NCBI GenBank assembly: GCA_028554795.2
Contig: CM068829.1
Span: 136,903,579-136,967,578, forward strand
Source: Sinohyriopsis cumingii
Lineage: Eukaryota; Mollusca; Bivalvia; Unionida; Unionidae
Length of the DNA: 64,000 nucleotides
Direction: 5' to 3'
Below the pieces are notes generated by a model. The model saw nothing but the letters and a program-made list of their open reading frames with translations, searched no databases and was not told the origin of the DNA. How positions within the stretch are numbered: the stretch's first letter is position 1; every line of letters starts with the position of its first letter. Both the position numbers and the translations under genes were made by a program. Positions 10,526 to 22,686 of the stretch are shown in pieces.

Positions 10526-13430
10526 GAAACCTATAAATTGATATCAAATGTGTTAACATCGGTGGTTCTTTACAATTGGCATGACTTATTTGATTATATA
10601 CAAACCATCAAAAAACGGCAAGGGTAGAAGAGAGTGGCAAAGATATGAAGATCGGTAAGTCTCAAGCAATACCGAGACAAAAAAGGCAACTTTCAAGGTA
10701 GCATTTTCACACATTTATATTGACACGGGTCGTTTTAGACTAATGAGAAACCAATAAATGGATATCAAATATGTCCAAATCTTTGGGTTTTTTTTACGAT
10801 TAACATGACATATTTAGCCTTATAGAAAACGATCATGTTGCAAGGATATAGGCGCACGGACAGAGAAATGAAGATGTACTTAAGATACATACACATAACT
10901 TTTACTGTTTTATTGCTTAAGTATATGCTTCATATCATTAGTATCAGCATCGAGATATGTGATACCATCGCAAAACATCAATGGTAGAGGCACGTAACAA
11001 GAATATAAGATTGGCAATAGTAAAGTCGCAAAGGATAATGGGTAAAATATATTAACTTTTCTAGGTTGCATTTTCACACATTTCTGTAGGCATATATCAA
11101 TTTAGACTGATGAGAAACCTATCAAATAATACCAGATTTGTCAAAATCTTTGTGTGCTTACGATTGGTATGACTTATTCGACTCTAAGATAAACGTTCGT
11201 GTTGTAAAGATCTAGGAGCACTAACATTCAAATGATTATCATCGAACTATATGGTACCATCTCAAAGCGGCAAGGGTAGAGGCACGTAGGTAGAATATGA
11301 TGATCCGTTGATGATCCGTAATATCGCAAGCGACACCGAGTAAAAAATATCAACTTTTTTACTTGCATTTTCACACATTTATATATTTCACAGATCAATT
11401 TAGATTGATGAGAAACTTATCAATTGATATCAAATTCTTCTAAATCGCGTTTTTAAAAAAATTACTAATGTTGTAACTTATTTGCTTATATGGACAACGC
11501 ACATTGAGAAAGACATTGAGCTGACATACAGACACATAAAGATGTACTTTATAAGATGCATACACATATTATATACTGTTGTATAGCTTTCCCTATATGC
11601 TTCAAATCTATACTATTAACATTGAAGTAGGTGGTACCGTGGCAAACGGCAATGGTTGATGGACGTATCAAGGATATGAAGATGGTTAAAGTCGCAACCG
11701 ATACCGAGCCAAAAATATAAACTTTTTTATTTTGCATTTTCGCACATTTATGTTGGCACAAATCGATTTAGACTGATGAGAAAATATCAACTGATATCAG
11801 ATTTGTCTAAATCCGGGTTTATTTACTATTGTTATGACTTATTCACCTATATGGAAAACGATCGTATAGGAAGAGAGGGCGAAAGGACAGACAAATGAAG
11901 ACGTACTTAATAAGATACATGCACATATTATTTACTGTTGTACAGCTGTAATTACATGCTTCAAATATATAGTATTAGCAACGAAATATGTGGTACGATC
12001 GCAAAACGGCAATGGTAGATTCACGTACCAAGGATATGAAGATCGGTAATGTCGCATCCAATATTCAGTAAAAAGAACAAAACGATTGATTTTGCATTTT
12101 CACACATGTCTATTGGCAGATCGACTTAGTCTCATGAGAAACCTATCAATTGATATCAAACTTGTCAACATCGCTGGTTGTTTGCGATTGGTATGACTTA
12201 TTCACCTATATGGAAAATATTTGGTTAGGAAGGCACTAAACGCAAGGACGTACAAATCAAGACGTACTTCATAAGATGCATACACACATATTATTTACCG
12301 TTGTGCAGCTTTTATTATATGTTTCAGATTTATAGAATTAGCATCGTAAAAATGTGATACGATCGCAAAACGGGAATGGCAGATGGACGTAGCAAGGAAT
12401 CGATGATCGGTAACGTTGCAAGCGATACTGAGTGAAAAATATTAACTTTTCTATTTTGCATTTTCACCCATTTATATTGGCACAGATCTATTTAGACTCA
12501 TGAAAAACTTGTCAACTGATATCAAACGTATTAAAATCGTTCTTTGTTTGCGATTGGTATGACTTATTCGCCCATATGGAAAACGTTCGTATAGATCAGA
12601 TGTAGGCACACGGAAAGGCAGATAAAGACGTGCTTAATAAGATACATACACATATTTTATAATTATGTACAGCTTTAATTCTATGCTTCAGATCTATAGT
12701 ATTAGCATGGAAGTATGTGCGACCATCGCAGAACGGGAACGCTGTATGAACGTAGCAAGGATATGAAGATCAGTAAAGTCGAACCCAATATTCAGTAAAA
12801 AGTACACTTTTTTGTATTTTGCATGTTAACACATGTCTATTGGCACAGATAGAGTTAGACTGATGAGAAACCTATATAATAATATGAAATTTGTCAAAAT
12901 TGGTATTTGTTTACTATTGGTATAACTTATTCGTTTATATCGAAACCGTTCGTATAGGAAGGCATTGGGCGCACGAACATATATATGAAGACTTACTTAA
13001 TAAGATACATACACATATTATTTACTGTTATACAGCTTTAATTATATGCTTCAAATCTATAGTATTAGCATCCAATTATGTGCTACCATCCTAAACGGCA
13101 AGGATGGAAGCATCAAGGATACGAAGATCGGTAAAGTCGCAAGCGACAATGAGTCACAAATAGCAACTTTTTATTATTCATTTTCGCCATATTTTTTTAT
13201 TGTGTGTGTGTGTGTGTGTGTGTGTGGCATAGATCGATTTAAACTGATGAGAAACCTAAAAATTGATATCAAATATGTCGAAATCGGTGGTCGTTTACGA
13301 TTGGTACAACTTATTTACCTATGTGGAACATGTTCGTGTAGGAAGGCATTTGGCGCACGGTAAGACAAATGAAGACGTACTTAATAAAATATATTAACAT
13401 GTTATGCTGTTGTTTAGCTTTAATTTTATG
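10526..13430 (+). repeat. Tandem array, unit about 364 bp, about eight degenerate copies
   Basis: The phrase gatgagaaacctatcaattg recurs in variant form near 10,526, 10,740, 11,106, 11,407, 11,770, 12,134, 12,495, 12,861 and 13,246. Most spacings fall at 361-385 bases. Each unit also carries tttgcattttcacacattta, a block like attggtatgacttattcgcc, and ttagcatcgaagtatgtg. Units are diverged by many substitutions and short indels. No open frame is conserved between units, so the array is non-coding. The last unit runs into the repeat at 13,428, and a partial unit heads the repeat at 652, so the array and that repeat are probably parts of one element family. Confidence 0.8.
13200..13227 (+). repeat. 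(TG)n microsatellite
   Basis: A run of TG dinucleotides interrupts one array unit. Confidence 0.9.
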
Positions 13431-13996
13431 CTTGAAATCAGTAGTGTCAGCATCGAAGTATGTTGTAAACTCCCCCTCCCCTTAGTACGCTACTGCAAGC
13501 ACACTTTGTCAAATTCTAACAGGCACTAACTTTCTTGAAAATTATAATTATCAAAAAAATTCTGGATTCGTATATTATAACCTTATAATGCGCCTTCATT
13601 TTCCCTCAGGTAGGTCTCCAGGTCGAGTTGTCAAGAACAACAGGAACCAATATCGTACATTCTTTGTTAAGCGATCGCTCCGGTGGTGCAGTGTCTCTAC
13701 AGAGCGTCCGCCTTGGATGCGAGAGGTCGCGGATTTAAACCCCGGCCGAATCATACTAAAGACTTGTAAAAATGGCACTAGCAGCTGCCTCTTTTGGCGC
13801 CCATCATTAAGAGGTTAGTGTTCGGATTGGTCGGACAGGTGTCAGGATAATGGGATTGGGTGGGACAAAATGCTGTATGTTTGTGGCATGATGCCACATT
13901 GCTGCACATCATTATAAACTGTCACAATGCAGACATGGTAGCGATATGATTGCATTTTTTTAAAGCTACGTAAAAAATTACACACACACACACACT
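13428..13996 (+). repeat. 430-bp dispersed repeat with SINE-like segment, copy 2
   Basis: This is homologous to 652-1,090 and extends further 3' to a CA-repeat tail at 13,979-13,995, as seen in the 47.0 kb SINE. The tRNA-like part is near 13,690-13,745 (gagcgtccgcc, then a degraded B box atttaaaccccgg). The 3' body (agaggttagtgttcggattgg) matches the 47.0 kb SINE. Confidence 0.7.
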
Positions 13997-14332
13997 TTAC
14001 TAGGGTATTTGCTATTTAAAGAGATGGAATCTTGTTCATATTTCAACCGCTTTTTATTAATGATCATAGCTGTGACCAACATATACGATAATAATAATCC
14101 CGATGATGATGATGATGGTTGCTGTTCATGATTTGTTTTATTACTACTGCTCCATGGTTTTATTATATATCGAACTTGAAAACAGAAGCACTGCCAGCAA
14201 TAAAGTAACTTTGAAAACAAATCGCACTTAGTCGATATAAATAATATTGACATCAAAATGAACGTCAAATGCTCTTGTGCAAATGTATCGAAATGAACTA
14301 TCACAAGCCGGGTTTTTATTTTATTTTTATAA

Positions 14333-14363
<31 letters not shown>

Positions 14364-14690
14364 CATTTCTAAACCGAAATAAGTAGTACTTCAAGGCTCT
14401 GTCTATGGTATAAATATGTTCATGTACACTTTTCCATTGTAACTTTAAGTGTATAGACTGCAAATACGATGAAGCACAAATCGAGGACGTCGAGTGGTAA
14501 CATTGGAACAATATTACTACTTCGGTCCAGAAGGATAGCGACCTATATATATATTCCTGCCCACTACCATGTAGGATGTATCAAACTGTATATTACTCAA
14601 GCGCTCTTTGTCGAGCGTGCTGGTGTGTGTGTAAATATAATAACTTTAACTGAAATATATACAATTAAATTATATTTAAAAGTGATGCGG
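13997..14690. other. No gene recognised; microsatellites
   Basis: This holds a short GAT repeat at 14,103-14,116, a T run at 14,333-14,356 and AT-rich sequence leading into the LINE at 14.7 kb. It may include the 5' untranslated part of that LINE. Confidence 0.45.
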
Positions 14691-14699
14691 CACCTGGGA

Positions 14700-17600
14700 G
14701 TAAAGCAAAAATGGAAGAAACAAACTTCCGGATCGCTACTATCAACAGCAAGGGGATATACAAAGCGAAAGCAGACAAAATAGCCAAAGAAACAAACTTT
14801 GAGATAATAATGATACAAGAAACACACTATGGAATTAAGCCAGAATTCAAAATTTTAGTAGAAGACAAACTTAACGCAATAAAGATATGCAACAATTTTA
14901 CAAACAATGATATTAGAGTGGGTTGCAACAATAATATTTTTTAATAAAACAGGCAGTAAGCTAGTAAAGGTTTGAGGTGGGGGAATTTTTTTAAGGGACG
15001 GTTGCTACATGTTAAAATGTTGAATTGCCATATTATAAATGTGTACATGCCAGCTAATAAAAATAAGAAACTAATTTTAAAGAAAACTTACATACCTACC
15101 TACAACAATATTCGATGGAAAATCTAATCATAGGGGAAGATTTCAACTGGGTAGGGGACGAAATTGACAGAACGGCTGACCTAACAAGTAACAAAATATA
15201 CCGAACTGAAATGGTAAATTTATTAAATAAACACAATTTACATGACATTCATAGAAAACTGAACATTTTAAGAAGAGAATTTACCTTTAACTATAAATAA
15301 AACCAGTCTAGCAGGTTTTATAAATTTTACGGGAATTTTTATGATCCATTAATATATATTAATGCTGCAATAACCAACCAAAAACTATCAGACCATTTCA
15401 TGTTCACTATTGACCTAAAAATGAAAAAAAAAATAATAGAAAAATATGGGCCAAATAATAAAATAAAAAAAGAAATTGAAACCTTCAAAAATGAAGAAAA
15501 TATTAATATAATAATTGATTGGGATGTTTTTGAAAAACATAATGAAAAGAATATATATTCAGTACTCAAATAGAGGGCGGAAAAACAGAAAAAAGACAAA
15601 CACGAACTCAAATTTGAACTAAGCAAAACAACAAACGACGATGGAGAAAAAAAACGATTGACAGACAAAATTATAATCGTTGAAGAAGACGAAAATCAGG
15701 GGGGAATAATAAGGGCGGGAAAATTTATAGAGATCTACAACAAGGCAAAAAACTTATATAAACGAGAAGAATTTAGAAAAGGGGGTGATACAATTTTAAA
15801 CAAAATCAAAATAAACAATGTAACCCATACTGTAAAAGAAGATATCCTAAATAATATTTCCCAATATTATAAAGAACTATACACCACACAGAACATATAC
15901 TTCAGCACAATCGACAGCTACTTAAAAAATGTCGACTGTGAGATGACATCAACAGAACATAGAGACCAATGTGATGACGTCATCTCAGATCAAGAAATCA
16001 CAAAAAGTATATCTACACTCACAACAATCGCCAGGGAACGATGGACTCACCGTGGAATTCTATCAAAAGTTCCACGGTGAACTGACCCCGATCTTAAACG
16101 CTTTGTATAACAATATATTTTTAAGTAAAAATAAAATGACTAAATCTATGAGGGAGGGAGTTATCACACTTATATACAAAGGGAAAGGGGATAGAGACGA
16201 GATTAAAAACTGGAGGCCCATATCACTTTTAAACACGGACTATAAGATTTTAAGTAGTATTTTAACAAATAGAGTAACGGGTAGGATAAACAAAATAATT
16301 ATTGTAAATCAAACTTGTGGGGGAGGGATATACAAAACAAAATTTTAAACATTAAAACTATAATTAACTACATAAATGAAACATGTATGATGAGTGTTAT
16401 GGTACTCTTCGACCAGGAGAAAGCTTTCGACCGATTTGAACAAAACTATATAAAGAATGTTTTTAAAAAATTTGGTTTCAGACCCAGTTTCTGAAATGGA
16501 CCAAAATCCTACAAACTGGGATAATTTCATGTGTACAATTAAACGAGAAATGCACGAAATAATTTGAAATAAAACGATCAGTGAGACAAGGATGTCCACT
16601 ATCAATGCTACAATACGTAATGGCAATAGAAATCCTAAGTCACACGATAAGAAACAACCCAGAAATACAAGCAGGGGCGTATTAACCATTAGGCAGACTA
16701 AGCACTTGCTTAGGGCACCAGGGCCAAAGGAGGCACCACAAAGTTGAGAAAAGGGTGAAAAGAAAAAAAAAAGCGAATGAAGATTTGTAAAAACAAATTG
16801 ATAAAACTAGTGCCAATTGATCATAATGTTCTGTTTCTTGATCATGGTACACCCTAGGGTTATCTTCCCAGGTGTACGTTGAAAGGAGGGGGTCACCAAG
16901 ATTTGTCAGTGCTTAGGGCACCAGTGAGCCTTAATCCGCCCCTGAATGCAAGGCATACAAATACCAAACCTAAAAAAGAATAAAAAATGCTCTAACATGC
17001 ATATGATTGCACCAACTTTATAAGAGAGGGGAAATGCTATATGCATCTAGTAGAAGAATCTGAAAAATTTGGTAAAGCGTCGGGTTCCAGAATAAACCAC
17101 AACAAGCACGAAATCTTAAAAATAGTTAACTGGAGGGGCAACCACCCTGGATTGCCCCCCCCCCAACACACACACACACACCTACTGAGAGACACGGTAA
17201 AGGCTCTAAGGGTTTACTTTGGTAAAAAAGAAAAGAAGCTGTAGAAAACTATGAACATATTATCAACAAAATAAGAGAAAATATGAAAATCTGGCCATGG
17301 CGCCATTACGTATCATGGAGCGGGCCCAAGTGGCCAAGACTTATTTATACTCAAATATTAACTACATAATTAAATCCATATATACGGATAATACTATTTT
17401 AAACAAAACAGACAAGGAAATAATAGATTATATATGGAATCATAAAATGCATTATGTAAAAAAAGAGACATTATATAGGGCCAAAAGTAAAGGGGGCTTG
17501 GGGTTGCCGAGCCCCCTACTACTATAATTAACTAACATAATCAATAGATTAAAAAATTGCAATCAGACCCGGCTACAGCGTGGGAAGCACTGTACATCTA

Positions 17601-19605
17601 CTGGTTCGGCTTCACCTTGAGAAACCGACCAGAGATATACAAAAATAACAAATTAATATAAAAAATTGAAGTGCCACGCAAATTTAAATATATAAGAGAA
17701 CTAATTTTAAAATATAGAGACAAAACAGATTTATGGAAAATAGAAATAAGTAAAAGTGACGCTTGGATTAGAGAGGAGGTAACCAAAAATATAAAATGTA
17801 GATTAGAGCAGGACAACTGGGGGGTAAATTGGACAAACACTTGGAAAAATTGGTGAAAATAAGATCTGTCAAACACAAAGTATAATTTTTTAAATACCTG
17901 CACAACACCTGGCTAACAGACGAAGAAGCAATCAAACGTCGTATGCTCAGGATAATGCCGAAATGCCCTTTATGTAAAACAGCGAACTTCACCAAACTAC
18001 ATACGATTGCCCAATGTAAAAAAACTAAACATAATAGGATAAAGTTAATAATGGAAATTTGCAAAAAAAATATAAGTATAACAAAAATAACATTTTATTC
18101 ATAGATGTAGACTACGAAAACAAAATCGTTCTAAAAATGTATAGACTATATAGTAACTACGATGATATCCTGTGAACAGGTGATAAAGGTTTTTAAATAG
18201 GATACGCCGTAAAAATAAGAATATTAACCACAATACGAACTCAGTACGTCTTACGACGAACAGATACTTACCGTCAGGCTGATATAACGCAATTTATGTT
18301 GGAATTGGGGGAGAGAGGAATAGGTATGACAGACCGAAGGGTCGCGTAGCGCAATTGCGAGCTGATGCCATACCCATACCCCCTCCTCGCACCCCACAAC
18401 AGCCATATTTTAAAGAAAATTTCAAATTATATTTCAAATATTTCAAAGAAACCCATATAACTTTTTTTTTAAAAGAGAAAAGGGAAGAAAGGAAGAAAGA
18501 AAACAATAAAAGAATTTTGTAATTTATTTTTTTTTTTCTTTCTATGAAAAAAAAATTCTAAAGACATATATAGTAAGGGATACAGGGAAAATATAAGGGG
18601 GAAGTAAATAGCGATGACATCATGGGGCTAAGTCACATGGCGCTAAGCGAAGTGGACAGGCCCATCAAAAGTCTTTGAAAACACGCCATGTAGAACATAA
18701 ACAGACAAAACAGAGACACAAATACATACTGTATAACACTTAGTTTAAAACCCTACTAACTTCTATATCTTAAAATCCATACAGCTCCCGCACTGCATGG
18801 TTGACCACTGCACAATAATGTGGTCTCATACATACGTTTGGATCTTTCAATAAAGCATAATCAGATAAACTAAATGAAGGAAGCCTAATGCGACCCAGGA
18901 GAAACACATAAAGAATAAAGAAGCGTGAACCTTGGATCGAGCGTAACCTACCTATCAACATCTTTAAAACCTATTATGAGGAACGATCATATTATCACTC
19001 GAATAATAAAATGAGAAATTATTTTTTTTTTAAACAAAATCTAAATAGTACACCATTCCATCGTCAAAATTAGAAAACCATAAAACAAATTAAAAGATAC
19101 AATATAACATCATAAAGGAAGAAATACAACTGGGAAAGATAGTTGATCTATACTTGCTGTCTCAAACATAAAGAAAATATAGCATACATACAATATAGCA
19201 CCATTACATATAGCAAACACTGAGACCTAGGCGACATATAGCAAAGGTCACAAAATATTTCAAGGGAAGGAACTTCGAGCAAGGTGAGGGAAACCAGACT
19301 CGGACGAACAACCCTTTAGATAACACTATGGAAACATAAATACCCCATCAAAATATCTACAAACTAAATTTTTTTATATAAAATTTTGTTTTAAATAAAA
19401 CATACAACACATCTGAGGGGGAAAGACACAAACATAAAATACTTTTTAATTTTTTGGAAATGGGGGGGGGGCATATTTCCGGCGCCCCCCCCCAAAAAAA
19501 AGTGTGTTTGTGTGTGCGTGTGTGTGTTACTATACCCATTACATTACTTGCAAAATATATATGGTGCTGACATTTTCGGCAAGAGGGAGACATACCGATA
19601 TTCTG
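14700..19605 (+). mobile_element. L1/Tx1-like LINE, near full-length ORF2, broken (copy A)
   Basis: The endonuclease starts at 14,711 (FRIATINSKGIYKAK, then IMIQETHYG) and resumes in another frame at 15,115 with ENLIIGEDFNWVGDEIDR. The reverse transcriptase region covers about 15,970-17,230. It shows SPGNDGLTVEFYQKF, VITLIYKGKGDRDEIKNWRPISLL, LFDQEKAFDR (about 16,405-16,434) and FGKASGSRINHNKHE. The C-terminal part with GGLGLP and a Cys-rich segment runs to about 18,060. The 3' UTR of about 1.5 kb reaches a G-run/C-run and GT-rich end near 19,500-19,525. Many frameshifts and stops make it inactive. A hAT-type MITE sits inside it at 16,672-16,944. Copies B, C and D in this window belong to the same family. 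Confidence 0.8.
16672..16944. mobile_element. hAT-type MITE nested in the LINE
   Basis: The ends are inverted copies: caggggcgtattaa on the left and ttaatccgcccctg on the right. The flanks aatacaag (16,664-16,671) and aatgcaag (16,945-16,952) match at seven of eight bases, as expected for an old 8-bp hAT target duplication. Removing the element rejoins the LINE reading frame around the RT domain. A second internal pair (cttgcttagggcaccag, gtgcttagggcaccagtg) lies near both ends. No transposase is encoded. Confidence 0.8.
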
Positions 19606-21691
19606 CATATAATTATTTTAATGTTTGTCAGAGCGAGAGTATTGGGGCCTGATCAGTTCAATATATTTCTCAACTGATATAGCGGGTATAATAGAGCCCC
19701 CCCCCCCCCCCCCCCGCCGAGTTCGCCACAGAGCGCTCGTGTAATATACGGTTTAATACAAAATACATGATCGTGGGCAGGAATATACAAATTTTGGTCG
19801 ATATACATGATCGTTGTTATCTATTCAAACGAGGGCCATGAAATACATTAGCAAATCCCTACATTATTTAAGGCAGGCGATTACGAATTATTTAAACCAC
19901 ATTCTTCATCTGTCACAGATTTTATAATCATTTTGAAGTGGCTGCTTTATCTCGAGGAAAACGAGCGGTAAGTGTTATATAAAACAAAATCTTAATAGCA
20001 ATTTGATCACTTTTGCGTCATTTTACAGTAAGAATAGTAACAAATAGAGGATAATTTCTTTTCCTACGTTAGGCCTAATACCTGGTATGTTTCTTAGTGT
20101 GATACACACACACAAAAACCAAAACAACACCAACAACATTTTAAAAAACCCACAAAAACGAGTGGCGCGCCGAAGCCACGGGCTAAAATGTTTTTTTAAA
20201 TATTTATTTATAGTATCAATCACAAATTGAAATATATCCAGTATTAGCGTTGGAAAAGAAAGTTTTATTTTTGATATATTTTTTTTAAAATTATCTCATC
20301 CTAGCGAAACACTTTCTGCAAATGACCTTAATAAAGGAAAATAATAAATTAACCTAAACCACTTTGAATGTCGACCGTAACTTGTATTTACACGGCATCA
20401 TGCGCGGAAGAAAATACCAACTGAACCGGGATTTCAGACAGCAGATGAACTTGATTCATTGAACTTCATGAGCACAATCAAACAAATGCAACAGTGAAAA
20501 AGTGGAACTATGAAAAATCGAGAATGTTAGATTTGCGGAGGGTTTATTCCGAATTATTGTCTGCTAATAAAGGATTCATGTCAGTTGCTGTGTCAGGGAT
20601 GCCCACACAGCACGCCGTCCAAATGTGAAGTTGCGTCGTGCTGAAAGACATAACACTGTGCCATAATTTATCTTATGTCATGTAAAGAAGCTGCTTAAAT
20701 TATAGTATTTAAAATTTTCTTCATTTTGTAAGAGCTCAAGAAATTAATTCTGGTTTGAAAGACAAGATGACGGTAAAACTCAGAAGACGTAGCTGTACAG
20801 TACCGTTGGTGTTTGAGACATCATAAAAAAGGTAACTGCGTTAACTTCGCTTTTTGTTTGGTAATATGTTGGAGATCATCTTTTGCAGATCTTCTTTGAG
20901 CTTGGAGTAGCTTTTACATTCTAAACATTTTTATTTGCACTTATCTGCTTAACATGTATTGCTGGGATATCATATAGAATATGAAGTCAGTATAATGGTA
21001 CTATATTTTAAATATTTGAATGATAAATTACTGATAAATGATATAATGATAAACTACAAAATAAATAATTTGCCCATTATCCAAAATATGTTAATTAAAA
21101 CAAACATTGAATGTAAATTCAGATATAATGAGCAGTTGTAAGAAGTCAGAAATAACATTTTATCAATTGAACCAGTTATGTGTTATCATCATCAATTGTA
21201 AAATAAACACATGGAGACAAGTATGCTTAAATTCTAAAATGAACACACACACACACACATATGGTATTTTAATTTAATACAGAAAAGGTGACATTGATAT
21301 ATGCAGACCAATAATTTTTTTCTTTTTCAGATACAAATTAAAAAGCCTAATTCTGAGAGTTTCACCTACAACATTCATGATGGAAAAGGGCCACTAATTA
21401 AGAGCTGACATATGTGGAAGAAAAATACCATCCATGTTGAAAAGGGCTAGAGGTAATGTGAGAAAACATAATTTATCAATCTGAATTAACATTATTGTTG
21501 CTATTTTATCTCAACTGGTCAAAAGGCTAAGTGGGTTTATGTAATGGTCCAGAGTGTGTTATTTATTTCACATCCCTTCTGTCTTTCAACAGTAAGAAAT
21601 TAGCTACTTTGGAGTCCATAGTTCTGATCAATTTGTTTATATAAAACTTGGTTTTGGGCTTAAATCAACATCTTGGATAAATCTAATAATG
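19606..21691. other. No gene recognised; non-coding
   Basis: This holds a C run at about 19,698-19,715 and a short AC microsatellite at 21,243-21,260. The rest is AT-rich sequence without convincing coding signal. Confidence 0.5.
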
Positions 21692-21702
21692 AGCAAAATC
21701 CA

Positions 21703-21737
<35 letters not shown>

Positions 21738-22686
21738 TAACCCCGTAATAGGTTGACCACTGGGTCGGGGAACCATCCCAGGATCACCTTACAATCAAAC
21801 ATTTCTGGTTATCAGATAATCTAGGGATAATAAATATAATCTACAGAGAAAGTAAAAAAGAAAAACACACACACACACACACGCATATACACATGCATAT
21901 GGCCAAAATCTAGGTGACATGGCTTTTGTGATATTACAGTATTTTGTTCCTGTTTACCCTCAAGTCAGAGACAAGTTAAATGTTCATTGTTGAGGTCCAT
22001 TTTTGAAGAAATTGGTCCTCTTTTTTATTTACCTTGGCAGTGTAATTTTCAATGTTCTTATGCATTGCAACTATTTGCTTAAAAGCAAAAATAGAAGGAT
22101 TTTTCATATTGAATCTGCAAGTATAAATATAATATTTTGCCAAAATAAGCAGAAAATTATCCAAACTGTCCAGTTGTTCACTTCCTAAAAATGTTTCTTT
22201 TTTGGACAGATGTACAATATTTGGGCAAAAAGGTGCAAAAACTTCATTAAAACGGTACCAAAACTGTGAAGTAATACTGCAGTCATAAAAGAGATGCTCA
22301 ATACTTTCAGTTTCACTCTTACAGAAAGTACATTTGTTGTCATCAAATATGTTAATTCTTTTAAGAATATCATTAGTAGCGATTATTCTATGGATTAATT
22401 TAAAGTTAAAAGAGATCAACTTGGTATCCTTGGTACAGCATTTTGCCCGGCTATATATATCAGACCACTCCTCACTACTTATATTTTTATTTAATACTTG
22501 CATCCAAGTTTCTTGCTTCGCAGTGTGTTGCCTTTTAGCTTCCTGTCAAAGATCTTTGTAAATAAACTTGAGTGAATCTTGTTTTCGCAAGTTCGTTATT
22601 TTATCATCCTGCTTATCAAAATTATTATGTACTAGGTGGTTTTTTATGGCATCTTTCCATGCTTTAGGAATTCAGCAAAATCCAAG
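21692..22686 (-). mobile_element. 5'-truncated LINE with poly(A) tail and 13-bp target duplication
   Basis: The direct repeat agcaaaatccaag flanks the element at 21,692-21,704 and 22,674-22,686. A run of about 31 T at the left end is the poly(A) tail of a minus-strand insertion, so this is a textbook target-primed reverse-transcription product. The minus-strand frame 22,503-21,976 encodes the C-terminal region of a LINE ORF2, including the Cys/His cluster CTFCKSETESIEHLFYDC. The frame continues upstream to the insertion edge (NHLVHNNFDKQDDKITNL) with one stop near 22,545. Only the last 970 or so bases of the element were copied. Confidence 0.88.

Noticed and set aside
13046..13363. Protein frame of 105 codons in the satellite
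   Set aside because: It is not conserved between units and runs through a TG microsatellite.
10526..13430. Hammerhead ribozyme in each satellite unit
   Set aside because: The CTGATGA and GAAAC phrases are directly adjacent with no stem II, so the catalytic fold cannot form as written.
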